Assembly: GCA_022760435.1 (NCBI GenBank)
Contig: JALEFY010000005.1
Span: forward strand, 216,325-280,324
Source: Neomegalonema sp.
GTDB taxonomy: Bacteria > Pseudomonadota > Alphaproteobacteria > Rhodobacterales > Rhodobacteraceae
DNA: 64,000 nucleotides
Reading direction: 5' to 3'
Shown: positions 37,386-51,200 of the stretch, piece after piece
Position numbering within the stretch: position 1 is the first letter of the stretch
How the letters are laid out: each line of letters begins with the position of its first letter
The notes under the pieces: generated by a model
The model's input: the letters and a program-made list of their open reading frames with translations, nothing else
What the model was told of the DNA's origin: nothing
Database searches by the model: none
Position numbers and translations under genes: made by a program

Positions 37386-38587
37386 TGCGCCGGGGGGGAT
37401 TGGCGGCGCTTCTCATGATCCTGAGCTGCTGGGGGGCGGCGGCACAGGAGAACGGTCCGTCAAGGATCGAAGCGCAACTGGCCAAACCGCCCCACAGCTT
37501 GCGGATCGCAAGTTTCAACATCAATCTTGCCCGCGGTGAGCCGGGCAAGACCATCGCCGCCCTGCGCTCTGGCACGGATGCGCAGGCGCTGGCTGTGGCC
37601 GAGATCATCCAACGGGTGCGGCCCGATATTCTCTTCGTCAACGAGCTTGATTTCGACCCCGAAGGCACCGCGCTGGCGCTCTTCGCCGATCTGCTGCGGC
37701 GCGGGCAAAACGGTGCGCTCGGCATCGACTACCCGCATGAGCTGAGCGCTCCGGTCAATACCGGCTCCCCAAGCGGGCTCGATCTCGATCGCAACGGCAA
37801 GACCTATGGTCCGGGCGATGCTTTCGGCTGGGGCCTGTTCGAGGGTCAATTCGGCATGGCGGTGCTCTCGACGGCCCCGCTCAGCCTCTCCCACAGTTTC
37901 CAGCATCTGCGCATGGCCGAGGCGCCTTGGGTGCAATGGCCGAAAAATGCCGATGGCAGCGCCTTTTACTCGGAGGAGGCGGCGAGCCTGCTGCGCCTGT
38001 CCTCCAAGAGCCATTGGATCGTCGAGACTGCTGGTCTGAGCCTGCTGCTCTCACACCCGACCCCGCCGGTGTTTGACGGGCCGGAGGATCGCAACGGGGT
38101 GCGCAACGCCGCCGAGATCGGGCTCTGGACCGCGCTGCTCGAGGGTGAGGCGCTGCGCGATGATGCCGGTGCGCTGGTGCGCCTGCCCGAGGACGCCCGG
38201 CCGGTGGTGATGGGTGATCTCAATGCCGATCCGCTCGATGGCGATGGCCGACAAGAGGCCATAGCGGCGCTGCTCGCCCATCCGCTCTTGCAAGATCCGC
38301 TGCCGCGCTCCGAGGGCGCTGCGCTCGCCGCAACGCTGCAAGGCGGGGTGAATGCCGAACAACTCGCCCCGCCGGACCATGACACAGCCGATTGGAAGGA
38401 CAGCGGCAAGCACGCCGCCGGGAATCTGCGGGTCGACTATGTGCTCCCCGCCGCAAGCGAAAAGGTTTTGGGCAGCGGCGTGTTCTGGCCGACGCAAGAG
38501 GACCCGCTCTTTCGGCTGGTCGGGGAGGGCAAGCCGGTGATCAGCTCCGATCATCGGCTGGTTTGGGTGGATATTGCCATCGATTGA
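37385..38587 (+). CDS. Secreted endonuclease/exonuclease/phosphatase family protein
   Basis: Predicted exported EEP-fold hydrolase of 400 residues. The signal peptide is [20 protein letters not shown]. The fold markers are IASFNINLARG, the acidic LFVNELDFD, PVVMGDLNADPLDG (metal/catalytic Asp-Asn) and the C-terminal SSDHRLVWVDI with the catalytic Asp-His. These residues make an active metal-dependent nuclease or phosphodiesterase likely, but the substrate is unknown. The start overlaps the leuD stop by one base (TAATG), an unusual partner for a leucine biosynthesis gene. Confidence 0.82.
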   Translation: MRRGGLAALLMILSCWGAAAQENGPSRIEAQLAKPPHSLRIASFNINLARGEPGKTIAALRSGTDAQALAVAEIIQRVRPDILFVNELDFDPEGTALALFADLLRRGQNGALGIDYPHELSAPVNTGSPSGLDLDRNGKTYGPGDAFGWGLFEGQFGMAVLSTAPLSLSHSFQHLRMAEAPWVQWPKNADGSAFYSEEAASLLRLSSKSHWIVETAGLSLLLSHPTPPVFDGPEDRNGVRNAAEIGLWTALLEGEALRDDAGALVRLPEDARPVVMGDLNADPLDGDGRQEAIAALLAHPLLQDPLPRSEGAALAATLQGGVNAEQLAPPDHDTADWKDSGKHAAGNLRVDYVLPAASEKVLGSGVFWPTQEDPLFRLVGEGKPVISSDHRLVWVDIAID

Positions 38588-38611
38588 GGCAACAGACCGG
38601 GGGAAGGTCGT

Positions 38612-39166
38612 ATGGGATTGGACGGGTATGATGCCGGTACGGTGGTGCATTTCGATTTCTCGGAGATCGGCGCCATCCACCCGGAGATGACCGGAAAGCA
38701 CCCTGCGGTCGTTGTCTCGCATAAGCGGATGCAGCAGGGCGGCTCGGTGATCCTGGTGCCGCTGACCTCGAAGATCAATGGTAATGCCGGGCGCGACTAT
38801 GTTGTCGAGATCACCAACCAATCTTTCCTGCGCTACAGCCCATCGGGCCGCAGCTTTGCATTGTGCGACAAGCCGACCTCGGTCGCACTGAAGCGTCCCT
38901 CGCTCGATTACTACGAGATCAAACCCCGCGAAGGCGCCAATCGCGGCGAGCGGTTCCGCATCGGGCGCGATGACCTGAAAATGATCCGACTCGCGGTGCT
39001 GCGTTGCATGCTGCCAGATCGCGAGCTTAAAAGCCTGCTGACCGAGGACAATTCGGACGAATTGACCGAGTTGCGCGAGCGCATCAAGCAATCGGCCAAG
39101 CGCAAGAAGGGCGCGCGCGGCTTGAGCAAGCGCGGATCGGCCAAGAAAGGCAGAGGCCGCAAATAG
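38612..39166 (+). CDS. PemK/MazF-like toxin-family protein with a basic C-terminal extension, no antitoxin nearby
   Basis: Protein of 184 residues. The first ~115 residues fit the PemK/MazF fold: [57 protein letters not shown]. The last ~50 residues are unusual, an acidic patch ([17 protein letters not shown]) followed by a Lys/Arg-rich tail ([20 protein letters not shown]). Classical MazF/PemK proteins are about 110-120 residues. No small antitoxin-like frame overlaps or precedes it: upstream is the nuclease gene, downstream leuB. It may be a solitary RNase or a non-toxic nucleic-acid-binding relative. Confidence 0.72.
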   Translation: MGLDGYDAGTVVHFDFSEIGAIHPEMTGKHPAVVVSHKRMQQGGSVILVPLTSKINGNAGRDYVVEITNQSFLRYSPSGRSFALCDKPTSVALKRPSLDYYEIKPREGANRGERFRIGRDDLKMIRLAVLRCMLPDRELKSLLTEDNSDELTELRERIKQSAKRKKGARGLSKRGSAKKGRGRK

Positions 39167-39254
39167 GCCACTGAAATCGAGCCTTGCCCGCTTGACCGGT
39201 ACCGCTGCGGGCAATAGGCGGAAGCATCATCAAATTCAAAGAGGACCTGCGACG

Positions 39255-40352
39255 ATGACCCATTCCCTGTTGATCCTGCCCGGTGACGGTATCGGCCCTG
39301 AAGTGATGGCCGAAGTGCGCCGGGTCATCGACTGGTTTGGCGCGCAGGGGCTGAGCTTTGAGGTCTCCGAGGATCTGGTCGGCGGCGCCGCCTATGACGC
39401 GCATGGCAAGCCGCTCTCGGATGCGACCATGGAGAAGGCACAGGCGGTGGACGCCGTGCTGCTCGGTGCCGTCGGCGGACCGCAATATGACGATCTCGAT
39501 TTCTCGGTGAAGCCCGAACGCGGGCTGCTGCGCCTGCGCAAGGAAATGGATCTATTCGCCAATCTGCGCCCGGCGGTTTGCTTTGACGCCCTGGCCGCGG
39601 ATAGCTCGCTCAAGCATGACGTGATCGCCGGGCTCGACATCATGATCGTGCGCGAGCTGACCTCCGGCGTCTATTTCGGCGAGCCGCGCGGTATCACCGA
39701 GATGAATGATGGCAGCCGCGTCGGCGTGAACACCCAGCGCTACACTACCGACGAGATCCGCCGCGTCGCCCGCTCAGCCTTTGAACTGGCGAAGAAGCGC
39801 GGCAACAAGGTCTGCTCGATGGAGAAGGCCAATGTGATGGAAAGCGGCATCCTCTGGCGCGAAGAGGTGCAGTGGGTGCATGACAACGAATATCCCGAGG
39901 TCGAACTCAGCCATATGTATGCCGATGCCGGGGCCATGCAGCTCGTGCGGTGGCCCAAGCAGTTCGATGTGATCGTCACCGATAACCTGTTTGGCGATCT
40001 GCTCTCGGATGTCGCGGCGATGCTGACCGGCTCGCTGGGCATGTTGCCTTCGGCCTCGCTCGGGGCACCGATGGCGAATGGCAAGCCCAAAGCGATGTAT
40101 GAGCCGGTACATGGCTCGGCCCCCGATATCGCTGGGCAGGGCCTTGCCAACCCGCTGGCCTGCATCCTGAGCTTCGCGATGGCCCTGCGCTATTCCTTCA
40201 ACGAAGGCGCGGCCGCCGATCAGCTCGAGGCGGCGATCCAGCGCGTACTCGCAGCGGGAATTCGCACCAAGGACATCGCGCAAGGCGGGGCCTTCGTCTC
40301 GACCAGCGAGATGGGCGATGCGATCCTCGCGGAACTGGGCAAAGGCGCGTGA
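39255..40352 (+). CDS. leuB: 3-isopropylmalate dehydrogenase
   Basis: NAD-dependent beta-decarboxylating dehydrogenase of leucine synthesis. It has 365 residues from ATG 39255 (GAGGA upstream). [17 protein letters not shown] at the N-terminus, the substrate-binding arginines of [13 protein letters not shown] and [18 protein letters not shown], and the metal-binding YADAGAMQL and [15 protein letters not shown] are present. It is separated from leuCD by the nuclease-like and PemK-like genes. Its stop overlaps the start of the next small gene by four bases. Confidence 0.97.
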   Translation: MTHSLLILPGDGIGPEVMAEVRRVIDWFGAQGLSFEVSEDLVGGAAYDAHGKPLSDATMEKAQAVDAVLLGAVGGPQYDDLDFSVKPERGLLRLRKEMDLFANLRPAVCFDALAADSSLKHDVIAGLDIMIVRELTSGVYFGEPRGITEMNDGSRVGVNTQRYTTDEIRRVARSAFELAKKRGNKVCSMEKANVMESGILWREEVQWVHDNEYPEVELSHMYADAGAMQLVRWPKQFDVIVTDNLFGDLLSDVAAMLTGSLGMLPSASLGAPMANGKPKAMYEPVHGSAPDIAGQGLANPLACILSFAMALRYSFNEGAAADQLEAAIQRVLAAGIRTKDIAQGGAFVSTSEMGDAILAELGKGA

Positions 40353-40603
40353 GCCTGTCGGCCCCGACTGTCCCCGATCTCGTCGGCGTGGTCGGGGCAA
40401 TATGCGTGCTTTATGCCTATTGGGCGGTCAGCAATGACCGCCTGAGCGCCAAGAGCGCGACCTTCCACGCGATCAACGCACTTGGCGCAGTGCTGTTGCT
40501 GTTTTCATTGCTCTTCAAGCCCAATCTCGGCTCGATCGTTATTGAGCTGGTCTGGCTGACCATTGCCCTGTTTGGCCTCTACCGCGCCCGCCATCGGCGC
40601 TAA
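40349..40603 (+). CDS. Small membrane protein, CBU_0592-like
   Basis: Hydrophobic protein of 84 residues starting with GTG 40349, overlapping the leuB stop by four bases (GTGA). Three TM-like segments are visible: [36 protein letters not shown] and [17 protein letters not shown]. The pattern resembles the CBU_0592 family of small inner-membrane proteins of unknown function. It is coupled to leuB and converges with the secreted-protein gene six bases downstream. Confidence 0.72.
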   Translation: MSLSAPTVPDLVGVVGAICVLYAYWAVSNDRLSAKSATFHAINALGAVLLLFSLLFKPNLGSIVIELVWLTIALFGLYRARHRR

Positions 40604-40609
40604 CGGGCA

Positions 40610-40996
40610 TTACTCCACCTGCTGGTCGCAGAGCTCGACAGAGAGCGGCGCGCTCGAATACCCGTGCACCTTGTCATGGCCACGCACCATCACCATGCAC
40701 AGATCCTCCGGGATCGCGATGCCCGAGAGCGAACGGGTGAAGGGCTGCTCGTTCTCATGCGGATGATGCAGCACCCTTGTCGCCAGGATCTCGCCTTGCG
40801 GGGTGAGCACCTCCCAGGCGTCGGCATAATGCTCCCATCCGGTATCGCCATGGCGCAGGGTCACATCGAAGGTCCAACTCGCCCCATCGGCAGCCAGATG
40901 AGGCGTGACCGCGACGACCTCGACATCCCCGGCAAGGGCACTGGCCCCACAAACAGCTATTGACGCGGCGCAAAGGCCAAGAAAGAAACGGCGCAC
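40610..40996 (-). CDS. Small secreted protein of unknown function
   Basis: 128-residue predicted periplasmic protein. GTG 40996 has a strong AGGAGG six bases upstream and opens a clean signal peptide (RRFFLGLCAASIAVCGASALA, cut before GDVEV). A longer frame from 41044 would bury this signal. The mature part has an immunoglobulin-like beta pattern (WTFDVTLRHGDTGWEHYADAWEVL) and a conserved-looking HHPHENEQPFTRSLSGIAIP. Three histidines in VLHHPHE might bind metal, but that is a guess. No function is assigned. It diverges from asd. Confidence 0.72.
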   Translation of the reverse strand: MRRFFLGLCAASIAVCGASALAGDVEVVAVTPHLAADGASWTFDVTLRHGDTGWEHYADAWEVLTPQGEILATRVLHHPHENEQPFTRSLSGIAIPEDLCMVMVRGHDKVHGYSSAPLSVELCDQQVE

Positions 40997-41109
40997 TTGG
41001 TTCCTCCTGACAGATTTGCGGATGGTATAGCACAAATCACCCATGGTGATTTGACACGAAGATGCGAGCTTGCGAGAGGAAACTTCGCACTGATGAATGG
41101 GTGATACAG

Positions 41110-42129
41110 ATGGGTTATCGAGTCGTCGTCGCCGGCGCCACGGGTAATGTGGGCCGCGAAATGCTGAATATTCTTGCCGAGCGCGAATTTCCGATCGATG
41201 AGATCGCCGCGCTCGCCTCGCGCCGCTCGCTCGGCACCGAGGTCAGCTTTGGCGACAAGACACTCAAGACCAAGGATATCGATGATTTCGATTTCAGCGG
41301 CTGGGACATCGCGCTGTTCGCGATCGGCTCGGGTCCGACCAAGACCTATGCCCCGAAAGCTGCGGCAGCCGGCTGTGTGGTGATCGATAATTCTTCGCTC
41401 TACCGCTATGATCCGGATGTGCCGCTGATCGTGCCCGAATGCAATCCCGATGCAATCGACGGCTACGCGAAGAAGAACATCATCGCCAACCCCAACTGCT
41501 CGACCGCGCAGATGGTGGTGGCCCTCAAGCCTTTGCACGACCGGGCAAAGATCCGCCGCGTGGTGGTCTCGACCTATCAATCAACCTCGGGCGCGGGCAA
41601 GGAGGGGATGGACGAGCTCTGGATCCAGACCAAGGGCATCTTCGTCAATGACGAGCCGACCCCGCAGAAATTCACCAAGCAGATCGCCTTCAACGTGATC
41701 CCGCATATTGACGTGTTCCTCGATGACGGGTCCACCAAGGAAGAGTGGAAGATGGTGGTCGAGACCAAGAAGATCATCGATCCGTCCATCAAGGTCACGG
41801 CGACCTGCGTGCGGGTGCCGGTGTTCGTCGGCCATTCGGAGGCGGTGAATATCGAGTTCGAGGAGGAGCTGTCGGCGGATGAGGCGCGCAAGATCCTGCG
41901 CGAGGCGCCGGGCTGCATGGTGATCGACAAGCGCGAGGATGGCGGCTACGTCACGCCGGTCGAATGCGTGGGTGATTTTGCCACCTATATCAGCCGGATC
42001 CGCGACGACTCGACCATCGAGAACGGGATCAACATGTGGGTGGTCTCGGACAATCTGCGCAAGGGCGCGGCCTTGAATGCCGTGCAGATCGCGGAGCTGC
42101 TCGGGCAGCGGGTGCTCAAGAAGGGCTGA
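41110..42129 (+). CDS. asd: Aspartate-semialdehyde dehydrogenase
   Basis: NADPH-dependent reductive dephosphorylation of aspartyl phosphate, the branch point to Lys/DAP, Thr and Met. It has 339 residues from ATG 41110 (MGYRVVVAGATGNVGREML). The nucleophilic cysteine is C130 in ANPNCSTAQMV. The region VSTYQSTSGAGKEGMDEL and the later CVRVPVFVGHSEAVNIEF (with the base histidine) are typical. An in-frame start 16 codons earlier is less likely. Confidence 0.97.
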   Translation: MGYRVVVAGATGNVGREMLNILAEREFPIDEIAALASRRSLGTEVSFGDKTLKTKDIDDFDFSGWDIALFAIGSGPTKTYAPKAAAAGCVVIDNSSLYRYDPDVPLIVPECNPDAIDGYAKKNIIANPNCSTAQMVVALKPLHDRAKIRRVVVSTYQSTSGAGKEGMDELWIQTKGIFVNDEPTPQKFTKQIAFNVIPHIDVFLDDGSTKEEWKMVVETKKIIDPSIKVTATCVRVPVFVGHSEAVNIEFEEELSADEARKILREAPGCMVIDKREDGGYVTPVECVGDFATYISRIRDDSTIENGINMWVVSDNLRKGAALNAVQIAELLGQRVLKKG

Positions 42130-42168
42130 TCGGCAAGGGTGAAAGGGGCAGGCGAAAGGGGGCGAGTG

Positions 42169-42651
42169 ATGGATCGAACGGTTCGGGTCTCCTTTCGCAT
42201 CTCGGCGCAGCAGGCGGAGCGGCTTGCGGAATGCGCGCAGGCCGAGGGCTTGCCTTTGGAGCAGTTTCTGGATCTGGCGCTCGACAAGGCTCTGCGATCT
42301 TCGGAGCGCTCGCGCAAGGCGAAGAACCGCGCAGGCGGTGATGAGCCGCTCCTCTCCCGCCTGCGCGTGATCGTCGCTCAGGCCATCGATGGCGCACGGG
42401 ACTGGCAGCATTTGCAAGACCGCCTGGCCGCGGAGGGCCTTCGCTTCGCGCCCGCGGGCGCCGGGTTGGAGCTGCGCAGCCTCTCCCCCGATCGGCGCCT
42501 GTTCAAGGCATCGGAGGTCGGCCCGTCCTATAGTGCCCTGATCCGACGCTTCGGCTGCGGCTTTCCTGGCCACCCGCACCCTTGGCTGGTACCACAGGCC
42601 CTTGGATTTCTGGATGGTTCCGACGACGGAAACCGCCCGCCGACCCGTTGA
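42169..42651 (+). CDS. Conserved protein of unknown function with ribbon-helix-helix-like N-terminus
   Basis: 160-residue protein. Residues 1-45 (RTVRVSFRISAQQAERLAECAQAEGLPLEQFLDLALDKAL) look like a ribbon-helix-helix DNA-binding segment. The rest (DWQHLQDRLAAEGLRFAPAGAGLELRSL, then LFKASEVGPSYSALIRRFG and FPGHPHPW) resembles a C-terminal module found near relaxases and in several alphaproteobacterial hypotheticals. There is no relaxase catalytic domain here. A possible small DNA-binding protein. ATG 42169 lies 39 bases after asd on the same strand. Confidence 0.6.
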   Translation: MDRTVRVSFRISAQQAERLAECAQAEGLPLEQFLDLALDKALRSSERSRKAKNRAGGDEPLLSRLRVIVAQAIDGARDWQHLQDRLAAEGLRFAPAGAGLELRSLSPDRRLFKASEVGPSYSALIRRFGCGFPGHPHPWLVPQALGFLDGSDDGNRPPTR

Positions 42652-42682
42652 AGAACCAAACACCAACCGGGAGCGCGCCACC

Positions 42683-43186
42683 ATGACCCGCCCGATCCAC
42701 TCGGCCCTTGTCTTGCTGTCCTTGCTCCTGAGCGGCGCGATCTTCGGTTTTTTCTACGCCTGGGTCTGCTCGACGATGTGGGGCCTCGATCAGATCGACC
42801 CGCGCGCCGCGATCGAAGCCATGCAGGGCATGAACGCCTCGGTGCGCAATTTCGTCTTCGCCCCGGCCTTTTTCGGCACACCGATCATACTGATCGCCAC
42901 CGGCCTGCTGAGCTGGCGACAAGGCGCGCACACCTCGGCGCGCCTGTTCATCGCGGCGGGGCTGCTCTATTTCTTCGGTGCGCAGCTTCTGACCATGACC
43001 CAGAACGTGCCAATGAACGAAGCCCTCGCCCGGATCACCATCCCCACCGATCGCGCCGAAGCCGCCGCAATCTGGCAAGCCTATTCGCAGGAATGGCAGC
43101 TCTGGAACATCACCCGCACCATAGTCAGCGGCATCGTTCTGCTGCTGAGCGGTCTGGCGATCTGGCGCTTGCCACGACCTGCCTGA
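42683..43186 (+). CDS. DUF1772 (anthrone oxygenase-like) membrane protein
   Basis: 167-residue integral membrane protein with four predicted TM segments (about 8-28, 58-78, 86-105, 143-160). The N-terminal SGAIFGFFYAWVCSTMWGLDQIDPRAAIEAMQGMNASVRN and the periplasmic VPMNEALARI are the DUF1772 pattern. Fungal relatives are called anthrone oxygenases; the bacterial function is not established. ATG 42683 has GGGAG upstream. It converges with gyrB, with 21 bases between the stops. Confidence 0.78.
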   Translation: MTRPIHSALVLLSLLLSGAIFGFFYAWVCSTMWGLDQIDPRAAIEAMQGMNASVRNFVFAPAFFGTPIILIATGLLSWRQGAHTSARLFIAAGLLYFFGAQLLTMTQNVPMNEALARITIPTDRAEAAAIWQAYSQEWQLWNITRTIVSGIVLLLSGLAIWRLPRPA

Positions 43187-43207
43187 CCGCCCTCTCCCAC
43201 CTGCCGT

Positions 43208-46820
<3,613 letters not shown>

Positions 46821-46906
46821 GGCTCACGCGCACGCAGCATCGTCGATCGAGGCTTCAGGCACAGGCGAAACCGGCGCCAGCACGAAAGAGAATCGGACAA
46901 CAGCGG

Positions 46907-48022
46907 TCAGACCCGCATCGGCATCACGACATAGATGGCGCTGGCGTCATCATTCTCGCGCACCAAAGTCGGAGAGCCGGGGTCGGAGAACAAAAACACA
47001 GCCTGCTCCCCATCGATTTGCTGAGCGATATCAAGCAAATAGCGCGAATTGAAACCGATCTCGATTTCGTCACCGCCATAATCGACCTCGATCTCCTCGG
47101 TAGCGCTGCCGCTATCGGGGCTGTTCACCGAGAGGGTCACCTTATCGGGCCCGAGCGACATCTTGACCGCGCGTGTGCGCTCAGAGGAGACGGTTGAGAC
47201 CCTGTCCACGGCGCTCGCGAACCGATCCGCCTCCACTGTCAACGCCAGCGTGTTGGCGGTCGGGATGACCCGCGTGTAGTCCGGGAAGGTCCCGTCGATC
47301 ACTTTCGAGGTCAGCGTCACGCCATTGCAGGCAAAACGGATCTTGGTCTCCGAGACCGAGATCGTGACGATGTCATTGTCGTTTTCGAGCAGCTTGCGCA
47401 GTTCGCCGACCGTCTTGCGCGGGACAATGACATTGGCCATCCCGCTCGCGCCATCGGGCATCTCGGCATCGACCCGCGCCAGGCGGTGCCCATCTGTCGC
47501 CACCGCGCGCAGATGCGTTGCGCCCTCCTGATCGGCGAGATGGAAGTAAACGCCATTGAGGTAATAGCGCGTTTCTTCGGTCGAGATCGCGAACTTCGCC
47601 TTGTCGAACAGACGGCGGATCACCGCGCAGGGCGCTTCAAAACTGGTCTCGAACTCCGCCGTCGCCATGACCGGGAATTCGTCCTTGGGCAGCGTCGCCA
47701 GCGCAAAGCGCGAGCGCCCGGCGGAAACCGTGATCGCCCCATCGCCGTCCGCGGTCAGGCTGACTTCCGCGCCCTCAGGCAGCTTGCGCACAATTTCGTG
47801 CAGCATATGCGCCGAAACCGTCACCGCGCCGGGCTCGGCAACATTCGCGGGAATGGCATCGATGATCTCGATATCCAGATCCGTCGCCTTGATCGACAAC
47901 GCGCCATCGGCGGCATTGATCAGCAAATTGGACAGGATCGGAATGGTATTGCGTCGCTCGACGATGCCCTGAGTCCGGCTCGTCGATTTGAGAAGCGCGC
48001 TTCGTTCAACGAGGACTTGCAT
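46907..48022 (-). CDS. dnaN: DNA polymerase III sliding clamp (beta subunit)
   Basis: Ring-shaped processivity clamp of 371 residues from ATG 48022 (MQVLVERSALLKST). The three-domain clamp pattern is evident: RNTIPILSNLLINA, VATDGHRLARVDAEMP and the C-terminal DDASAIYVVMPMRV. It is the first gene of dnaN-recF-gyrB. Unlike the common dnaA-dnaN arrangement, dnaA lies about 14 kb away (62055) with other genes between. Confidence 0.98.
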   Translation of the reverse strand: MQVLVERSALLKSTSRTQGIVERRNTIPILSNLLINAADGALSIKATDLDIEIIDAIPANVAEPGAVTVSAHMLHEIVRKLPEGAEVSLTADGDGAITVSAGRSRFALATLPKDEFPVMATAEFETSFEAPCAVIRRLFDKAKFAISTEETRYYLNGVYFHLADQEGATHLRAVATDGHRLARVDAEMPDGASGMANVIVPRKTVGELRKLLENDNDIVTISVSETKIRFACNGVTLTSKVIDGTFPDYTRVIPTANTLALTVEADRFASAVDRVSTVSSERTRAVKMSLGPDKVTLSVNSPDSGSATEEIEVDYGGDEIEIGFNSRYLLDIAQQIDGEQAVFLFSDPGSPTLVRENDDASAIYVVMPMRV

Positions 48023-48044
48023 AAGGCGCCATTTCCTAGCGGGT

Positions 48045-48073
48045 GTGATTCGGGGCCTACAAAATAGCGTCAA
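48045..48073 (-). promoter_or_regulatory. Putative dnaN promoter
   Basis: On the minus strand TTGACG (48073-48068) is followed after 17 bases by AATCAC (48050-48045), about 23 bases before the dnaN ATG. The -35 box fits the TTGAC preferred by alphaproteobacterial vegetative sigma factors; the -10 match is weak. This is a suggestion from spacing and position only. Confidence 0.3.
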
Positions 48074-48284
48074 GGCGTGTTTGGGTCACTCTAAATCGAG
48101 TGGCGCCCCGCCAGAGCGGGGGGAATGCTTTCAGACAGCCTCCTCGCGCGAAAAAGCCGCGTATTTCGCAAATATCGCGAACAACAGCGCAGATATTGAC
48201 CTTATGGGAAGATTGACTGCCGTGGGTCTTGGGCCCAAAAGTCCGACATTTACCTTCATCACGGTCTTAAGGGGGACGACCGTC

Positions 48285-51200
48285 TTGCGCAACGATGCTG
48301 GCGAAAACTCCAAGCGGTTCGAGATCAAGTGGTTCGAGATCCGGACACCGCGGCCCGAGGCGCGCTTGCGGCTGATTTGCCTCGCACATGGCGGCGGTGG
48401 ACCGCAGGCCTTTCATGATTGGGGCGCCGCGCTGCCCGATTGGATCGAGGTGGTTGCCATCGCCCTGCCGGGCCGCGCCGCGCGCCATCTCGAGACGCCG
48501 ATCGAGGAGATGGCCGCACTCATCGATGCCCTGCTTGATGAGATCACCCCGATCCTCGATCGCCCCTTCGCCTTTTTCGGCCATAGCGTCGGCGCGATGA
48601 TCGGTTTTGCCGCGGCATTGGCCCTGAAGGAACGCGCCCTGCCGCCGCCCTTGCGGGTCATCGTCTCGGGCCATGCCAGCCCGCAAGCTGCCCGCGCCGC
48701 CCGAAAGTTGCATCTGGATGATGACGACACGCTGATGGCGCAGATCGGTGATCTGGGCCTGCTGCCCGCCGATCTCCTTGCGCAAGACGAGCTGCGCCAA
48801 TTCATCCTGCCGCCCCTGCGCGCCGATTTTCGCCTTTCGGAGACCTGGGAACCGGCACAGACAGCGTCGCTCGATTGCCCGCTCAGCGTGTTTGGCGGGC
48901 GCGAGGACGCCACCGTTCCGCTCGCCGATCTGGAGGGCTGGGCGCGGCACAGCAATGCGCGCTGCACGCAAGACCTGTTCGAGGGTGGGCATTTTTTCAC
49001 CCAAAGCGCCCAGGCGGCAGTGCTGGAGCGGATCTGGAAACTTCTGGCGCAGGATCTCGCCGATCTGCCGCCCTCGATCGAGCAAGGCCCAAGCGCCGAT
49101 TTCCCGCGCAACCAATGCCTGCACACGCTGTTTGACGCCGCCGCAGCGCAAGCGGGCGACGAGCCTGCACTCATTGGCATCGACCAGACGCTCAGTTTCG
49201 CCGAACTGCAAGCGAGGGTCGACCTGCTCGCCCGCAGATTTGCCGCGCAGGGCTGCGGCCCCGATGCCATTGTCGCGGTGTTCATGGCGACCAGCGTCGA
49301 TTTCGTCATCGCCATGCTGGCGGCGATGAAGGCCGGGGGTGCCTATTTGCCGCTCGATCCGGCAACGCCCCAGATCCAGCTCGCCGAGATCCTGGCCGCC
49401 ACCAACCCGGTGGCCATCGCGGTCGATGAGGGCACGAGCGCGCAAGTGCCCGGCGACTGGCAGGGCCGCTGCGTCGCGCTCACCGGGGCTGGCGCCTGGG
49501 CCGAGACGCTCGCGCAAGAGCCGCTGGAGATCGATCTGGCAGCACGCGCCCAGCCCGGTCCGCAGAACCTCGCTTATGCGGTGATGACCTCGGGGACCAC
49601 CGGCAAGCCAAAGGGCATCTTGTGCCCGCATGAAGGGGCGGTGAACTCCTATTGGGGCCGCGCGCTCATCGCCCCCTATGGCGAGGCCGAGCGCGAAGCC
49701 TGCAATGTGTTTTTCGTCTGGGAAGTGCTGCGCCCGCTTTTGTGGGGGCGTCCGGCATATGTGATCCCCGATGACATGATCTACGATCCGCGCCGGTTGA
49801 TCGACTTTCTTCAGACCCATCAAATCACGCGGCTGCTGATGACCCCTTCCCTGTTCGAGCAGGTGCTTGGGGTGGCACGATCCGAGCGCGATGGCGTCGC
49901 GCTGGCCGAGCGGTTGGCCTGCCTGCGCTACATCATCCTGAATGGCGAAGTGGTCAGCCTGCCCCTGATGCGAAAGGCGGCGGCGCTGCTGCCGCATGTG
50001 GCCTTGATCAACGATTACTCGATCTCCGAATGCCATGACGTGACCACCGGCATTCTCGATCCGCACGCCTATCCCAATGCGCGCGACTTTGCGCCCGCGG
50101 GCCCTGCCATGGCCAATGTGCGTCTCTATGTGCTCGATGAGGCACTGGCTCCGGTGCCTTGGGGGACGGTCGGCGAGGTCTATGTTGCCGGTCCAACCCT
50201 GGCGCGCGGCTATCTCGGCCTGCCGGAAATGACCGCCGAGCGCTTCCTGCGCGACCCTTTCCAGCCCGGCGAGCGTATGTTTCGCACCGGCGATATCGGG
50301 CGGCTGCTCGCCGATGGTCAGCTCGAGATCCATGGCCGGGCGAAGTTCATGGTCAAGATCCGCGGCTACACTGTGGTGCCCGAGGCGGTTGAGGCGGCGA
50401 TTACGACCCACCCGGCCATCGCAGCGGCAGCGGTGGTGGCGGTGGAGGATCCGCAGACCGGCCAACCGAGCCATCTCGTCGCCTATCTGAGCGGGCAAGG
50501 CGCGCGCCCCGACGCGGCGGCCCTGCGGGCGCTGCGCGCCCATCTGAAGGCACGGGTGGCGCATTACGCCCTGCCCAGCCAGTTCATCGTCCTCGACGAA
50601 TTGCCGCTCAACAAGGCGACTGGCAAGCTCGATCTGAAAAGCCTGCCAAAGCCGGAAGCCGCCCCGCCCGCACCCTCGGCCGCCTTGCCAGAACAGAGCC
50701 TCACCGCGGCCAGCGCCGCCGATCTGCGCGCAAGGCTCGCCTCTGTGTGGGAGCAGGTGCTCGGGCAGGCGCCGCAGGATAGCGAGGACAATTTCTTCGA
50801 TCTCGGCGGACATTCGCTCAAGGCGGTAGCGCTGGTGGCGGCGATCGAAGCCGCGTTTCCGGTGCGGCTCAATGTGATCGATGTTTTCGCCCATCCGACC
50901 CTTGCGGCGATGAGCGCGCGCATCGCCGAGCAACTCGGTGAGAACGCCCCCGCCGCACCGGCGCTGGCGCAAGGTCCGAATGCCTCAGACGGGTCACGCG
51001 ACATCGCGGTGATCGGCATGGCCTGCCGCTTTCCCGGAGCCGATGATCCGCAGGCGCTCTGGCGCAATCTCGAAGCCGGGCGCGAGAGCATCACCCAGTT
51101 CAGCGATGAAGACTTGCGCGCACGCGGCGTTCCAGAAGCGCTGATCGGTGATCCTTCCTACGTGAAAGCCGGGGCGGTTCTGAACGATGTCGCCGGGTTC

